In this document: positions 34,768 to 43,120 of the stretch, piece by piece | Position numbering within the stretch: the first letter of the stretch is position 1 | Layout of the letters: every line of letters starts with the position of its first letter | Source of the DNA: Elusimicrobia bacterium HGW-Elusimicrobia-1 | Lineage (GTDB): Bacteria > Elusimicrobiota > Endomicrobiia > PHAN01 | DNA length: 64,000 nt | Assembly: GCA_002841695.1 (NCBI GenBank) | Contig: PHAN01000007.1 | Location: 1-64,000, forward strand | Reading direction: 5' to 3' | Notes under the pieces: model-generated | Databases searched by the model: none | What the model was told of the DNA's origin: nothing | The model's input: only the letters and a program-made list of their open reading frames with translations | Position numbers and translations under genes: made by a program

Positions 34768-35175
34768 ATGAATCTGAAAAAAACGCATAACGGCGACAGG
34801 CCGACTGTCTTAATCGTCGACGACGACCGCGATTTCGCCGAAGCCGCCGCCGCTCTGATAGAAGACCTTGCCGACGTCGCCGTGGCCAACGACGGCACCG
34901 GCGCTTTGAGAATGGCCAAAACTCTGCGGCCCGCGGTGGTTGTCCTCGACGTCAATTTGCCCGACATAAACGGGTTCAGAATTTGCCGCGGGTTGAGGGA
35001 TTCGTCGGACTTTTCCGGCAAGATAATAATGCTTACGGTGCGCTCGGCCTCGGGCGACCTTAAATTGGGAGTCGGAGCCGGGGCCGACGAATACGTGCAG
35101 AAACCGATTTCCAACGAGGAGTTTGTGGTTAAAGTCAGCAATATGCTTGAACGGTACCGAACGGAGACAAAATGA
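34768..35175 (+). CDS. Single-domain response regulator
   Basis: The 135-residue product is a lone receiver domain: acidic pocket VLIVDDDRD, phospho-acceptor Asp in VVLDVNLPDING, the Thr in MLTVRS and the Lys in VQKPIS. There is no output domain, so it presumably acts through protein contact. It overlaps the next response regulator gene by ATGA, suggesting a joint phosphorelay. The nearest histidine kinase is on the other strand at 37782-40019. Confidence 0.9.
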   Translation: MNLKKTHNGDRPTVLIVDDDRDFAEAAAALIEDLADVAVANDGTGALRMAKTLRPAVVVLDVNLPDINGFRICRGLRDSSDFSGKIIMLTVRSASGDLKLGVGAGADEYVQKPISNEEFVVKVSNMLERYRTETK

Positions 35176-36092
35176 CAAACGCCAAAATATTTATAGCCGA
35201 CGACGACGCCGAAATACTTGATTTACTGATTTATACGCTTGAGTCCGAACATTACACGGTGGTAACCGCCTCCGACGGAGACACCGCCCTGCGAAAGATT
35301 GTTGAAGAAAAGCCGGACCTTATAATCCTGGATGTCAACATGCCCGGAATGTCGGGCTTTGAGGTTTGCCAGAAGGTCCGCGAAAACTCCGACATCTGTC
35401 TTACTCCGGTAATAATATTGAGTTCTCTGGCCAAAACCAAGGATAGAATCACCGGAATTAAACTCGGCGCCGACGAGTATCTCACCAAGCCGTTCGAGCC
35501 GTTTGAGCTTGCCGCCCGCGTCGAAGGTCTGCTCAAAAGAGCCCGGGAATCCCTGGCGGCAAGTCCTCTGACCGGCCTGCCCGGCAATGTGTCCATTGAG
35601 ACGGAAATAAAAAACCGTCTCGCCGGCGCGGAGGAGTTTTGCGTGATATATTCCGACCTCGACCACTTCAAATCGTACAACGACCGCTACGGATTCGACA
35701 GGGGCGACGCCGTAATCAAACTTGTTTCCACGATATTTCGCACCGCCGTGGCGGAAGAGGGAAACTCCAAGGATTTCATAGGACACATAGGCGGAGATGA
35801 TTTTGTCGTCGTAACCACTCCCGACAAGTGCCGGGGTATCGCCCAGAAAATCGCGGCCGTTTTCGGCGCTTTAATCATCAACCAATACGATACGGATGCC
35901 AGAAAAAACGGTTTTGTGTCGGGCAAAGACCGAGCCGGCGCGCCGGCTCAATTTCCTATTATGACTATTTCCACCGGATGCGCCAAAGTTGTTCCCGGAA
36001 AATTTCCGCATTATTCGCTGGTCGTGGAAAAAGCGCGCGAACTTCTTAAAACGGCCAAGACGCAAACGGGGAATTCGTTGGTCTGCGAGTAA
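35172..36092 (+). CDS. Response regulator with GGDEF-like output domain
   Basis: Phosphorylation would control c-di-GMP synthesis, if active. The 306-residue product has a receiver (FIADDDAEILD, LIILDVNMPGMSG, KPFEP) at residues 1-125 and a GGDEF-like domain from about 135, with SDLDHFKSYNDRYGFDRGD and the active-site loop GHIGGDDFVVV. Asp replaces the usual Glu of GGDEF; this can still bind metal, so activity is uncertain but possible. No RxxD inhibitory site is obvious near it. It pairs with the single receiver gene upstream. Confidence 0.86.
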   Translation: MTNAKIFIADDDAEILDLLIYTLESEHYTVVTASDGDTALRKIVEEKPDLIILDVNMPGMSGFEVCQKVRENSDICLTPVIILSSLAKTKDRITGIKLGADEYLTKPFEPFELAARVEGLLKRARESLAASPLTGLPGNVSIETEIKNRLAGAEEFCVIYSDLDHFKSYNDRYGFDRGDAVIKLVSTIFRTAVAEEGNSKDFIGHIGGDDFVVVTTPDKCRGIAQKIAAVFGALIINQYDTDARKNGFVSGKDRAGAPAQFPIMTISTGCAKVVPGKFPHYSLVVEKARELLKTAKTQTGNSLVCE

Positions 36093-36114
36093 GAAAGGCG
36101 CGGGTGTGCGCTAA

Positions 36115-36162
36115 AAATCCCCCTCTTTCCCCCTTTTACAAAGGGGGATGAAAGGGGGATTT
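36115..36162. repeat. Palindromic CCCCC/GGGGG element between converging genes
   Basis: AAATCCCCC and GGGGGATTT ends enclose inner CCCCCTTT/AAAGGGGG arms with a 3-nt loop, giving a nested 48-bp inverted repeat. A second copy in the opposite orientation is at 37797-37843. It lies between the GGDEF gene and the converging LysM gene and has T or A runs on its flanks (GATTTTTAG on the minus strand), so it may serve as a bidirectional terminator as well as a dispersed repeat. Confidence 0.75.
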
Positions 36163-36226
36163 CTACATTCGGGAAGAACGGGGGATTGTTTCTATTTGCG
36201 GATGGATACTGATATATACTGCGATG

Positions 36227-37789
36227 CTACGGCCTCACTATAATAAGTATAACTCCGACAATAACCGAAATCGTCAATATTGCTATCGGGAGCGTCACCG
36301 TAGAAGCGGCCTTCTGTCCCACGGCGGTAAGCGGTTTGAATACACGTTTGGCGGCCGTTCCTTTTTTTACCTTCATTACGGTTCTTTCCGCGGAAGTTGC
36401 GTTGCCAGTCGCGTCGGCTACGGATATTTTGATTTTTACCACGCCTTCTTTGGCGAGAATGGCGTAGAGAAATTTGCCGTCGGCCTCCACGTTTGTGGGA
36501 ACATCGTTTACCGTAAGAGCGACCCCCGCCTCGGTTTTTCCTTCCACGTATACAAACTCGGTATCGTATTCCGCCCCGTCCTCGGGCGAATATACTTCCA
36601 GCGGCGGCGGTGTGACGTCGACCGTAAACGCGCGCGGTTCCGAATATCTGCCCTCAAATCCCAGTTGATCTATATACGACACGCGCCAGTAGTACAGCCC
36701 GTCGGGAAGACCCAGACGGGTAAAGTCCAGCGAAATTTTAGACGTTAAATCTTTTGTTTCTTCGTGGGATATACTTACAAATGCCTGTGACGTGGATACC
36801 TGCAGACGGTATTTTTTTACGGCGCTGCCGAGAATCCTTCCCGCGCTTTTTTGTTCTTCGCCCTCGCCGGATGTTTTTTCCATGCGTGCGCCCGATTGAT
36901 GTTGCCTGCCCCCGGGAGATGGCATATATCCCGCATCCGGCACGGCTATCGATATTTCGAGTTTGCCGTCCCGTGACGCCTGCGCCTTGGCGTCGCGGGC
37001 GTCAATTTTTAAATCCGGCATATCGGGAAGACGCAGCGGCGCCGACGGGCTGTCGCGAAATTTCACTTCGGTCCCGAAACCTTCGCTTACCGTAACTGTT
37101 TTGCCCTGTGCGGTAACGTCAATGACACCCTTGTAAACTTCCACCAGCGTGGTTTTGTCGGCCTTGATTTTAGTTTTAAAGTCGGGCGCTTCGCTTTTTG
37201 CGGTTATCTGCGGTTTCACCACGGTTTCCGCGGTTATTATCTTGGTTTTTGAAGACCGCACCTCGCCGGCCAGGAGTTCGGCCTGATCTTCCATCTTTTC
37301 CGGCTTTACGATAAGCAGCGAATTTTCAAAAAGCCGCAGTACTTCGCCCGACGGCAATTTTACCTGCGCCTGGGATTTTTCCAGTGTGCGCACGCCGTCG
37401 TCTTCATAAAGTTCCATGTTGGTCCACGCGCGTTTCCACTCGGCTTCCTGCCTTCTTCTGAAACGGACGTCTTGCAGAATATACACCAGATGGGCCGCCC
37501 TTAAATGTTCTTTGATCAGATAAATGGGCACCTGTATCCGCATTCCGGGCAGGACTATGTTGGGGTCGTTGGACAATCTGGGATTATGTTTCAGAATATC
37601 GGGCCAGCGGCGGGGGTCTTTAAGATAAAAATTGGAGATGCTCCAGAGGGTGTCGCCCTCTTTTACGGTTATTTCCTGCAAAACTTCCGCGGAATGAGAG
37701 GGCGGCGCGCATAGCGCAAAGTAAAAAACAGCCAGAAAAACGGATAATCTGCGGGCGGTAGTCAAGTTTAGTTTTTTCGCGTCAGGCAT
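36227..37789 (-). CDS. LysM and FecR-like envelope protein with C-terminal membrane anchor
   Basis: A 520-residue exported protein. After a signal peptide ([22 protein letters not shown]) comes a LysM-type domain, [18 protein letters not shown] and [10 protein letters not shown], that may bind peptidoglycan. A FecR-like region follows ([31 protein letters not shown]). The second half has Ig/fibronectin-like units with [18 protein letters not shown], and the end is a membrane helix ([19 protein letters not shown]). The start overlaps the kinase gene's end, so the two are coupled. A further start at 37810 lies inside a repeat and is rejected. Confidence 0.82.
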   Translation of the reverse strand: MPDAKKLNLTTARRLSVFLAVFYFALCAPPSHSAEVLQEITVKEGDTLWSISNFYLKDPRRWPDILKHNPRLSNDPNIVLPGMRIQVPIYLIKEHLRAAHLVYILQDVRFRRRQEAEWKRAWTNMELYEDDGVRTLEKSQAQVKLPSGEVLRLFENSLLIVKPEKMEDQAELLAGEVRSSKTKIITAETVVKPQITAKSEAPDFKTKIKADKTTLVEVYKGVIDVTAQGKTVTVSEGFGTEVKFRDSPSAPLRLPDMPDLKIDARDAKAQASRDGKLEISIAVPDAGYMPSPGGRQHQSGARMEKTSGEGEEQKSAGRILGSAVKKYRLQVSTSQAFVSISHEETKDLTSKISLDFTRLGLPDGLYYWRVSYIDQLGFEGRYSEPRAFTVDVTPPPLEVYSPEDGAEYDTEFVYVEGKTEAGVALTVNDVPTNVEADGKFLYAILAKEGVVKIKISVADATGNATSAERTVMKVKKGTAAKRVFKPLTAVGQKAASTVTLPIAILTISVIVGVILIIVRP

Positions 37790-40019
37790 AATTATTAAAT
37801 CCCCCTTCATCCCCCTTTGAAAAAGGGGGAAAGAGGGGGATTTTTCCGTTTGAGTTTTTCACGATAGGGAGTGTAAATATGAATTTGGAGCCCTCGCCCA
37901 GCTTTGATTCCGCCCATATCTTGCCGCCGTGCGCTTCTACTATGTGCTTGCATATCGTAAGTCCCAGACCCGTTCCGCCCCTTTTCTGGCCGGCCACCTG
38001 TTGAAACTTATCGAATATTTTTTCCACGTAATCCGGAGGTATGCCTTCGCCGGTATCGATAATGGATACGCGGGCAAGTTGGACTTCGCCGTTTTCCGTT
38101 TGCGCGGCCGTTTGTTCCAGTTTAATCGTAATGCCGCCGCCGTCGGGAGTGAATTTTACCGCATTGGATATCAGATTGATGAAAACCCGCTCCAGCATGG
38201 CTGAGTCCATCTTGAATCTCAGTTCTTCCATACCCGCCGACGGCGCGATGGCGAAATTGATATTCTTTTTGATCAATATGGCTTCAAGCGCATTTGCCGC
38301 GTTTCTTGCCACCTGCGCAAGATTCGCGTAATCCGTATTGAGGCGCATTTTGCCGCTTTCGAGTTTGGCTATATCAAGAATATCGTTGATCATGGAAAGC
38401 AGTTTCTGACTCGACCGATCCATGGTGTCAAGCATTTTTTTCTGCTGGGCGGTGACCGGTCCGCCGACGCCGTCCTGCAAAAATTTCAGAAACCCGCGGA
38501 TGGACGTCATGGGATTCCTTAAATCATGGGTGATAGAGTGAAGGAATATATCCTTCATGTTGTCTATCTCTTTTTCAAGCGTTATGTCTCTTAGTATCGC
38601 CACGACGCCTATGCTGGTTTTTTTCTGCGGGTGAAGAACCATATTGGACGAAGCCGTGTAGTAACTGATGGCGTTGGGGGCCGCTATCGACACTTCGCGG
38701 GGCACCGATGCCGGATTGCTGACGGCGTTTTCAAATGCCGCGCGCATACTCGCGTCGGACAGGAAATTCCACACGGGCTCTCCGAGAGCTCTGTCGCCGA
38801 GGCCCAGAAGTTTTTTGGCCGCGGAGTTGTAGAGTTCTATTCTTCCCTCGGTGTCGGTCATAATAAGGGCGTCGGTCATGGCCAGTATGACGGCCTCCGT
38901 TTTTGTTTTTTCGGAGATAAGTTTGTCCACTTGCATTTCGTCGTAACGCATAATTTCCACGGCCATCTCGCCGAACGAACTCGACAGTTCCTCTATCTCG
39001 TCTCCCGTTTTTATTTTGGCCAGCGCGGGAGCGACCTCAAAATCCCGCTTCGATATTTTCCGCGCGGCCTCACTGAGGCGCAGTATGGGCAGGGTTAATC
39101 CTCTGGCTATGAAAAATGCCAGTATCGCCGCGGCTAAAACGCTGATAAGCGTAAGATACAGCGTATCCTTCTTCATTCTCTCGACGGATATGTACGCCTC
39201 GTCCTTGTCCTGCTGCACCACCACGCCCCATCCGGTTTCTTTCACCGAGGTGAAAGCGCCCACCGCCGACTTGCCTCCGGGCAGCACGTATTCCGACGAG
39301 CCGACGGAATCCGATGTCAGAGAATTTTTTACGATATCGAGTTTGGCTATATCTTCGAGCCGCGCGCCGGATTTTCCGGGGATTATTTTTTGGGCGGCGT
39401 CATCGTATGCCGGAAGAAAAATTCTTCCGGCGGAGTTGACCACAAACACTACGCCGGATTTGGCGAAACCCGCGCGCGACACATAGTCGTTGAGTTGTTG
39501 AAGAGAAATTTTTACGTATAGCGAATGAGTATCGGTGAGAGGATAAAATTTGCCGACTATGTGCGGGCGGTCGGTTATTTCTGTCGACATCTCGGGGACG
39601 CGGCTTGCGATGAATCTTTTGAAAAGATCTTCGCCGGAATGGTCTACCAGCGACGGATTGGCGTCTCTGTCCGGATTGTATGCTTTCAGCAGTTCCCTGC
39701 CCTTATTGTCCACTACGGCAATCGAGACGAAACTCGGGTTGGTGTCCAGAAGCACTTGCAGTATGCTGTGTTTTTCCCGCCAGTCGATATTCGCCCGCAA
39801 ACTTCGCGCGGCTATCTTTATTTCCCTGTTGATTTCTTCCCAGTAATCCGATATTTTTTGCGCCGCGGATTCGGCCAGCGTGGTGTGGATTTCAAGAATC
39901 GCGTCCTGCATTCCCACGCGGTTTATGTTGATAGTGCGCATGCCGATAATGGCCGCCGGCATTGTTGCGATGGCGACCATTATGAGGGCAAGTTTCGGGA
40001 ATAATTTCAGTTTGAACAT
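37782..40019 (-). CDS. Membrane sensor histidine kinase (dCache-like, HAMP, PAS)
   Basis: A 745-residue two-pass kinase. The N-terminal membrane segment ([18 protein letters not shown]) and a second one around residue 290 ([19 protein letters not shown]) frame a large periplasmic PDC/dCache-like sensor. HAMP, PAS ([21 protein letters not shown]) and HisKA ([19 protein letters not shown], phospho-His in THDLRNP) follow, then HATPase with [22 protein letters not shown] and [12 protein letters not shown]. The last 20 or so residues ([16 protein letters not shown] and so on) are encoded by a dispersed repeat. It probably pairs with a response regulator elsewhere or at 34768-36092. Confidence 0.93.
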   Translation of the reverse strand: MFKLKLFPKLALIMVAIATMPAAIIGMRTININRVGMQDAILEIHTTLAESAAQKISDYWEEINREIKIAARSLRANIDWREKHSILQVLLDTNPSFVSIAVVDNKGRELLKAYNPDRDANPSLVDHSGEDLFKRFIASRVPEMSTEITDRPHIVGKFYPLTDTHSLYVKISLQQLNDYVSRAGFAKSGVVFVVNSAGRIFLPAYDDAAQKIIPGKSGARLEDIAKLDIVKNSLTSDSVGSSEYVLPGGKSAVGAFTSVKETGWGVVVQQDKDEAYISVERMKKDTLYLTLISVLAAAILAFFIARGLTLPILRLSEAARKISKRDFEVAPALAKIKTGDEIEELSSSFGEMAVEIMRYDEMQVDKLISEKTKTEAVILAMTDALIMTDTEGRIELYNSAAKKLLGLGDRALGEPVWNFLSDASMRAAFENAVSNPASVPREVSIAAPNAISYYTASSNMVLHPQKKTSIGVVAILRDITLEKEIDNMKDIFLHSITHDLRNPMTSIRGFLKFLQDGVGGPVTAQQKKMLDTMDRSSQKLLSMINDILDIAKLESGKMRLNTDYANLAQVARNAANALEAILIKKNINFAIAPSAGMEELRFKMDSAMLERVFINLISNAVKFTPDGGGITIKLEQTAAQTENGEVQLARVSIIDTGEGIPPDYVEKIFDKFQQVAGQKRGGTGLGLTICKHIVEAHGGKIWAESKLGEGSKFIFTLPIVKNSNGKIPLFPPFSKGDEGGFNNYA
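37797..37843. repeat. CCCCC/GGGGG palindromic element, copy inside a coding end
   Basis: This copy matches the element at 36115-36162 in reverse orientation, with AAATCCCCC at one end and GGGGGATTT at the other. It is read as the C-terminal tail of the histidine kinase and lies just upstream of the LysM gene start. Its presence in the reading frame suggests that insertion of the repeat replaced the original stop codon of the kinase. Confidence 0.8.
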
Positions 40020-40030
40020 ATAATAAAGAA

Positions 40031-40110
40031 GTGAATAGTGATTAGTGAATAGTGGCGAGTAGAAGCGAAAAAGAGTTTTTACTATCCACTAAACACTATT
40101 CACCAACCAC
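40031..40110. repeat. Heptamer-armed hairpin repeat, copy B
   Basis: Arms of GTGRWTA-type 7-nt units lie on both sides of a core that reads GTGGCGAGTAGAAGCG and continues into an A-rich, then T-rich, stretch. The same core occurs in copy C at 46891 in the opposite orientation and, with changes, in copy E at 51949. It fills the gap between the M23 peptidase and histidine kinase genes. Confidence 0.82.
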
Positions 40111-40114
40111 TTTT

Positions 40115-41281
40115 TTATCGTATCTCGTCGAGACGTTTTAGGGCGATTTCAACCGTGAGTCCGAAATCGGCCTTATACGCTACGGGAACTTGTTTGTTCG
40201 ACGGCAGTCGCAGCGCAAGGAAATTCATCGCCGCGCCTCCGCGTCTTATCTCAAAGTGCAGGTGCGGGCCCGTTGCGACGCCCGTCGAGCCGACGTAGCC
40301 GATGATCTGACTCTGCCGGACTCTCGATCCACGGGCTATTTTAGCAAATCTCGACAGGTGACCGTAGTATGTTTCGTAACCGTTCGGATGGCGCACGCGC
40401 ACGAGATTTCCGTATCCGCCGGAATAGCCCTTGAAGGATAACGTTCCGTCCCCTATGGAAGAGACGGGCGTGCCCGCCGGCGCCACATAATCGACGCCGT
40501 GATGCGGGCGGTATATCCTTAAAACCGGATGGTAGCGATTTCTGGAAAAATAAGACGATATCCGTCTGTAACTCAGCGGAGCCCTCAAAAAAGCCAGCCG
40601 CAGCGATTTGCCGTCGGGGGAATAGTAATCGTAGTCGAGGTCTCCGTTTCCGAAACCCACGGCGACGAATTTTTCCGAGCGGTTGATGTATTCCGCCGCG
40701 ACGATTTTCTCTATTATCCGGCGTTTCTGCCGCTCCCCGCTCCCCGCGACTTTTTCCGACCAGATTATCTTAAACTCGTCGCCTTCGCGCGTGTCGGTCA
40801 GAAAGTCCACCTGCCAGGAGAACAGTTCCGCGAACCTTATTATGAGTTCGCCGTCGATACCGCGCGAGGCCATCGCTTCCCAAAGCGACGATTTAACCTC
40901 GCCGCGGGCGGTCATAGTAGTGGTTTTTACGTCCATTGCGAGGCCCTCGGCGGCGAATTTGCCGTCGTCGCCCGCGGCAATTTCGTAATACTCGAAACCA
41001 CGCTGGGGATAATACGAAAAGGATATCAGCATTCCGTCGGTGGAAGTTACGACCTTGTAGTAGTCGCCTTCGCGCGAGCGCCTCAGGTTGAAGACCTTTT
41101 GCAGGTTATAGGAAATTTCCGCGATCGTCGCGGGAGTTATTGCGTTGTCGCTTAACGATGCCGACAGGGTTTCGCCCGACGACACCGTATGCTCCACGGT
41201 GATGGTTTCGGGAGCGCGGGAGCATCCGGCGGATATAATGGCGGCGCAGAATATGCCGACGGCGAGGAAGTTTTTCATCAT
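40115..41281 (-). CDS. M23-family peptidoglycan endopeptidase, probable lipoprotein
   Basis: The product cleaves peptide crosslinks in the cell wall if active. From the ATG at 41281 it has about 388 residues. An export signal (FLAVGIFCAAIISAGCS) with Cys suggests a lipoprotein, though the lipobox is not perfect. A regulatory beta-rich region similar to OapA/Csd3 precedes the LytM domain, where HHGVDYVAPAGTPV gives the first metal His and Asp, YYGHLS the middle motif and GPHLHFEI the catalytic HxH. The longer ORF to 41521 would overlap the PilX-like gene and is rejected. Confidence 0.88.
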   Translation of the reverse strand: MMKNFLAVGIFCAAIISAGCSRAPETITVEHTVSSGETLSASLSDNAITPATIAEISYNLQKVFNLRRSREGDYYKVVTSTDGMLISFSYYPQRGFEYYEIAAGDDGKFAAEGLAMDVKTTTMTARGEVKSSLWEAMASRGIDGELIIRFAELFSWQVDFLTDTREGDEFKIIWSEKVAGSGERQKRRIIEKIVAAEYINRSEKFVAVGFGNGDLDYDYYSPDGKSLRLAFLRAPLSYRRISSYFSRNRYHPVLRIYRPHHGVDYVAPAGTPVSSIGDGTLSFKGYSGGYGNLVRVRHPNGYETYYGHLSRFAKIARGSRVRQSQIIGYVGSTGVATGPHLHFEIRRGGAAMNFLALRLPSNKQVPVAYKADFGLTVEIALKRLDEIR

Positions 41282-41316
41282 CGTAAAAAATAATTTTTCA
41301 GGGTTTTTCGGGCGGG

Positions 41317-42609
41317 TTACCAGGTGGTCTTTACCTCTTGCCAGGACTTTATTTCCATCGGGGTTTCGGAAAGCTGCACGCCGTAGGCCACGCCGGTATC
41401 GTAGAACACCGTGAAATTGTTCATTGTTATATCGTCCTTTACGTAGACCGAACCCAGGATGGACGAGTTGCCGGCGTTGCCCAGTTGTCCTCCGCAGTAG
41501 AGAAATCCGCGCATTCCGCACGGTCGGATTGACGGACTTTGGCTGCCTATTACATAAGAACCCGTTGCTTCGCCCGGATAAACGTAGGCGGGGGTCACTT
41601 GTTTTTTCTTTACATACTCCAGCTCCGCGCCCGGCGGAACGTACGCCGTAAAATTAACGCCTTGCGCGTCGAAATTTACATTTCCCATTCCCACGAGCGC
41701 AAGTAGTTGAAGAAACACGTCGCTGTCTACGGATAACGTGCCGTCCGTGTATATTACCGACGTGGAACTTCTGAAGTCATATTTGTTGCCCACGCCGCCC
41801 TGTCTTTTTATTCTTATGCCGCCGCTGTTGGCCGCCGCGAGAAATATTCCGCTTCCGGGCGGATTGGCCACGGCTTTGGCGGCCCCGACTTTCTTTAAAA
41901 TCTCTCCGGTTCCCGTGTCGACGGATATCCGCGAAAAAGACGCAACATTTATATAGTAATCGACGTCAATCACCGGTGGCGACCCCAAGTCCTCGTACGC
42001 CCAGTACTCCACATTGTCGGAATTAAGAGGATCAGGGTTGGTGTCGCGTCCGACTATTCTGCCTTTGGAAACCTTGCGGGGATACCAGTCGGCCGGCGCC
42101 TGGGTGATGGCGCTGTAACTTACGACCGGCCCCCAGTGAACTATCAAACCCGGCTTCCACTGCATCGCTCCGTCGACGGATATGGCATTGTCGAACGCCT
42201 TGCGGGCGTATATGGCTTTAAGCGCGCGATTTTCCGGCGGTTGTATGGTGCGTCCTTCCGACACTATGGTTATTTCGTTTTCCAATGGTCCGGACGTTAT
42301 GCGTATTCTGTACTGCCCGCCGATTATGTCGTCGTAAACGGAGTCAAAGTGATAGCCGTCAAGCGGCGTTCCGTTTTTTATCTGAGTCCAGTTGGATGTG
42401 GAGATTTTTATCGTCCAGAGTCCGCGTTCAAGACCCGCCTCGGCCAGATTGAAAGCCGTCACGCTTTTTTGCTCTTTCACCGTCCAGACGGCCTCGCGCT
42501 CCACCCAAATTACGAAAAGCGGCAGCATTATGCCGAGTATCACGAGTATCGCCAGAATCGGAACCAGCATCTGGCCTTTTTCGCCGGAGATAAAATTTGT
42601 TTTCGTCAT
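41317..42609 (-). CDS. PilX-like pilus assembly/minor pilin protein
   Basis: The 430-residue product has a single N-terminal hydrophobic helix (GQMLVPILAILVILGIMLPLFVIW) followed by FNLAEAGLERGLWTI, the pattern of PilX N-terminal-domain proteins, which occur with minor pilins. It lacks the typical G/FTLxE cleavage site, so it may be anchored rather than processed. The large remainder has no recognisable domain. It overlaps the preceding prepilin gene by ATGA, so the pilin genes form one unit. Confidence 0.78.
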   Translation of the reverse strand: MTKTNFISGEKGQMLVPILAILVILGIMLPLFVIWVEREAVWTVKEQKSVTAFNLAEAGLERGLWTIKISTSNWTQIKNGTPLDGYHFDSVYDDIIGGQYRIRITSGPLENEITIVSEGRTIQPPENRALKAIYARKAFDNAISVDGAMQWKPGLIVHWGPVVSYSAITQAPADWYPRKVSKGRIVGRDTNPDPLNSDNVEYWAYEDLGSPPVIDVDYYINVASFSRISVDTGTGEILKKVGAAKAVANPPGSGIFLAAANSGGIRIKRQGGVGNKYDFRSSTSVIYTDGTLSVDSDVFLQLLALVGMGNVNFDAQGVNFTAYVPPGAELEYVKKKQVTPAYVYPGEATGSYVIGSQSPSIRPCGMRGFLYCGGQLGNAGNSSILGSVYVKDDITMNNFTVFYDTGVAYGVQLSETPMEIKSWQEVKTTW

Positions 42610-43115
42610 TTGTTCATCACCATAACTTTTTCAGAGGCCATATGAAGGGCCTTTGTCCGCAATTCAAATATTTCCTGTTCCAGCGTCAACGATACCGATA
42701 TGATTGACAAATCCTCGGACTTCGGAGGCGTAAACGCAAGGTATCTTATGTCCTCGGTCAGCGTTCTTGAATTGGTATTTCCGCCGGTGGTCACATCCAT
42801 CATGAGACGCCTGCCGTTCTGATAAAACGACCAGACCTGCCCGTCGATTCTGGTAAAGGTTATGCGCGAATAGGGCGGCTGGCCGTTGACGCGGTCCAGC
42901 GTTACCGTGCTGACTTTGGCCTGTCTGAGATTGCGGTTTATAATAGAGAATATCACGCGGGCGTCTCTTTGAAGATTGATACGCACTTTGCTTAAACCCA
43001 TATATCTGTTGAACTGGATCATAATCTGGGCGCCCAATGAAAATATCACGCCCATCATGGCTATAACCACCATCATTTCCGTCAGAGACATACCCCGCTT
43101 ATTTTTTTTAATCAT
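42606..43115 (-). CDS. Minor prepilin (PilW/GspJ-like)
   Basis: The 169-residue product has a class III signal: basic leader MIKKNKRG, cleavage before MSLTEMMVVIAMMGVIFSLG with Glu at position +5, and a hydrophobic helix. The remainder resembles the PilW/GspJ-type minor pilins (RINLQRDARVIFSIINRNLRQA). It presumably joins the tip of a type IV pilus or a type II secretion pseudopilus. It begins 5 nt after the giant prepilin stop and overlaps the PilX-like gene. Confidence 0.86.
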   Translation of the reverse strand: MIKKNKRGMSLTEMMVVIAMMGVIFSLGAQIMIQFNRYMGLSKVRINLQRDARVIFSIINRNLRQAKVSTVTLDRVNGQPPYSRITFTRIDGQVWSFYQNGRRLMMDVTTGGNTNSRTLTEDIRYLAFTPPKSEDLSIISVSLTLEQEIFELRTKALHMASEKVMVMNK

Positions 43116-43120
43116 GGGAG

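Noticed and set aside
36115-36162. Considered as a dedicated bidirectional terminator only
   Set aside because: A second copy within coding sequence at 37797 shows that it is a dispersed repeat; a terminator role may be secondary.
41282-41521. N-terminal extension of the M23 peptidase
   Set aside because: It overlaps the PilX-like gene and hides an evident export signal that begins at the internal Met.
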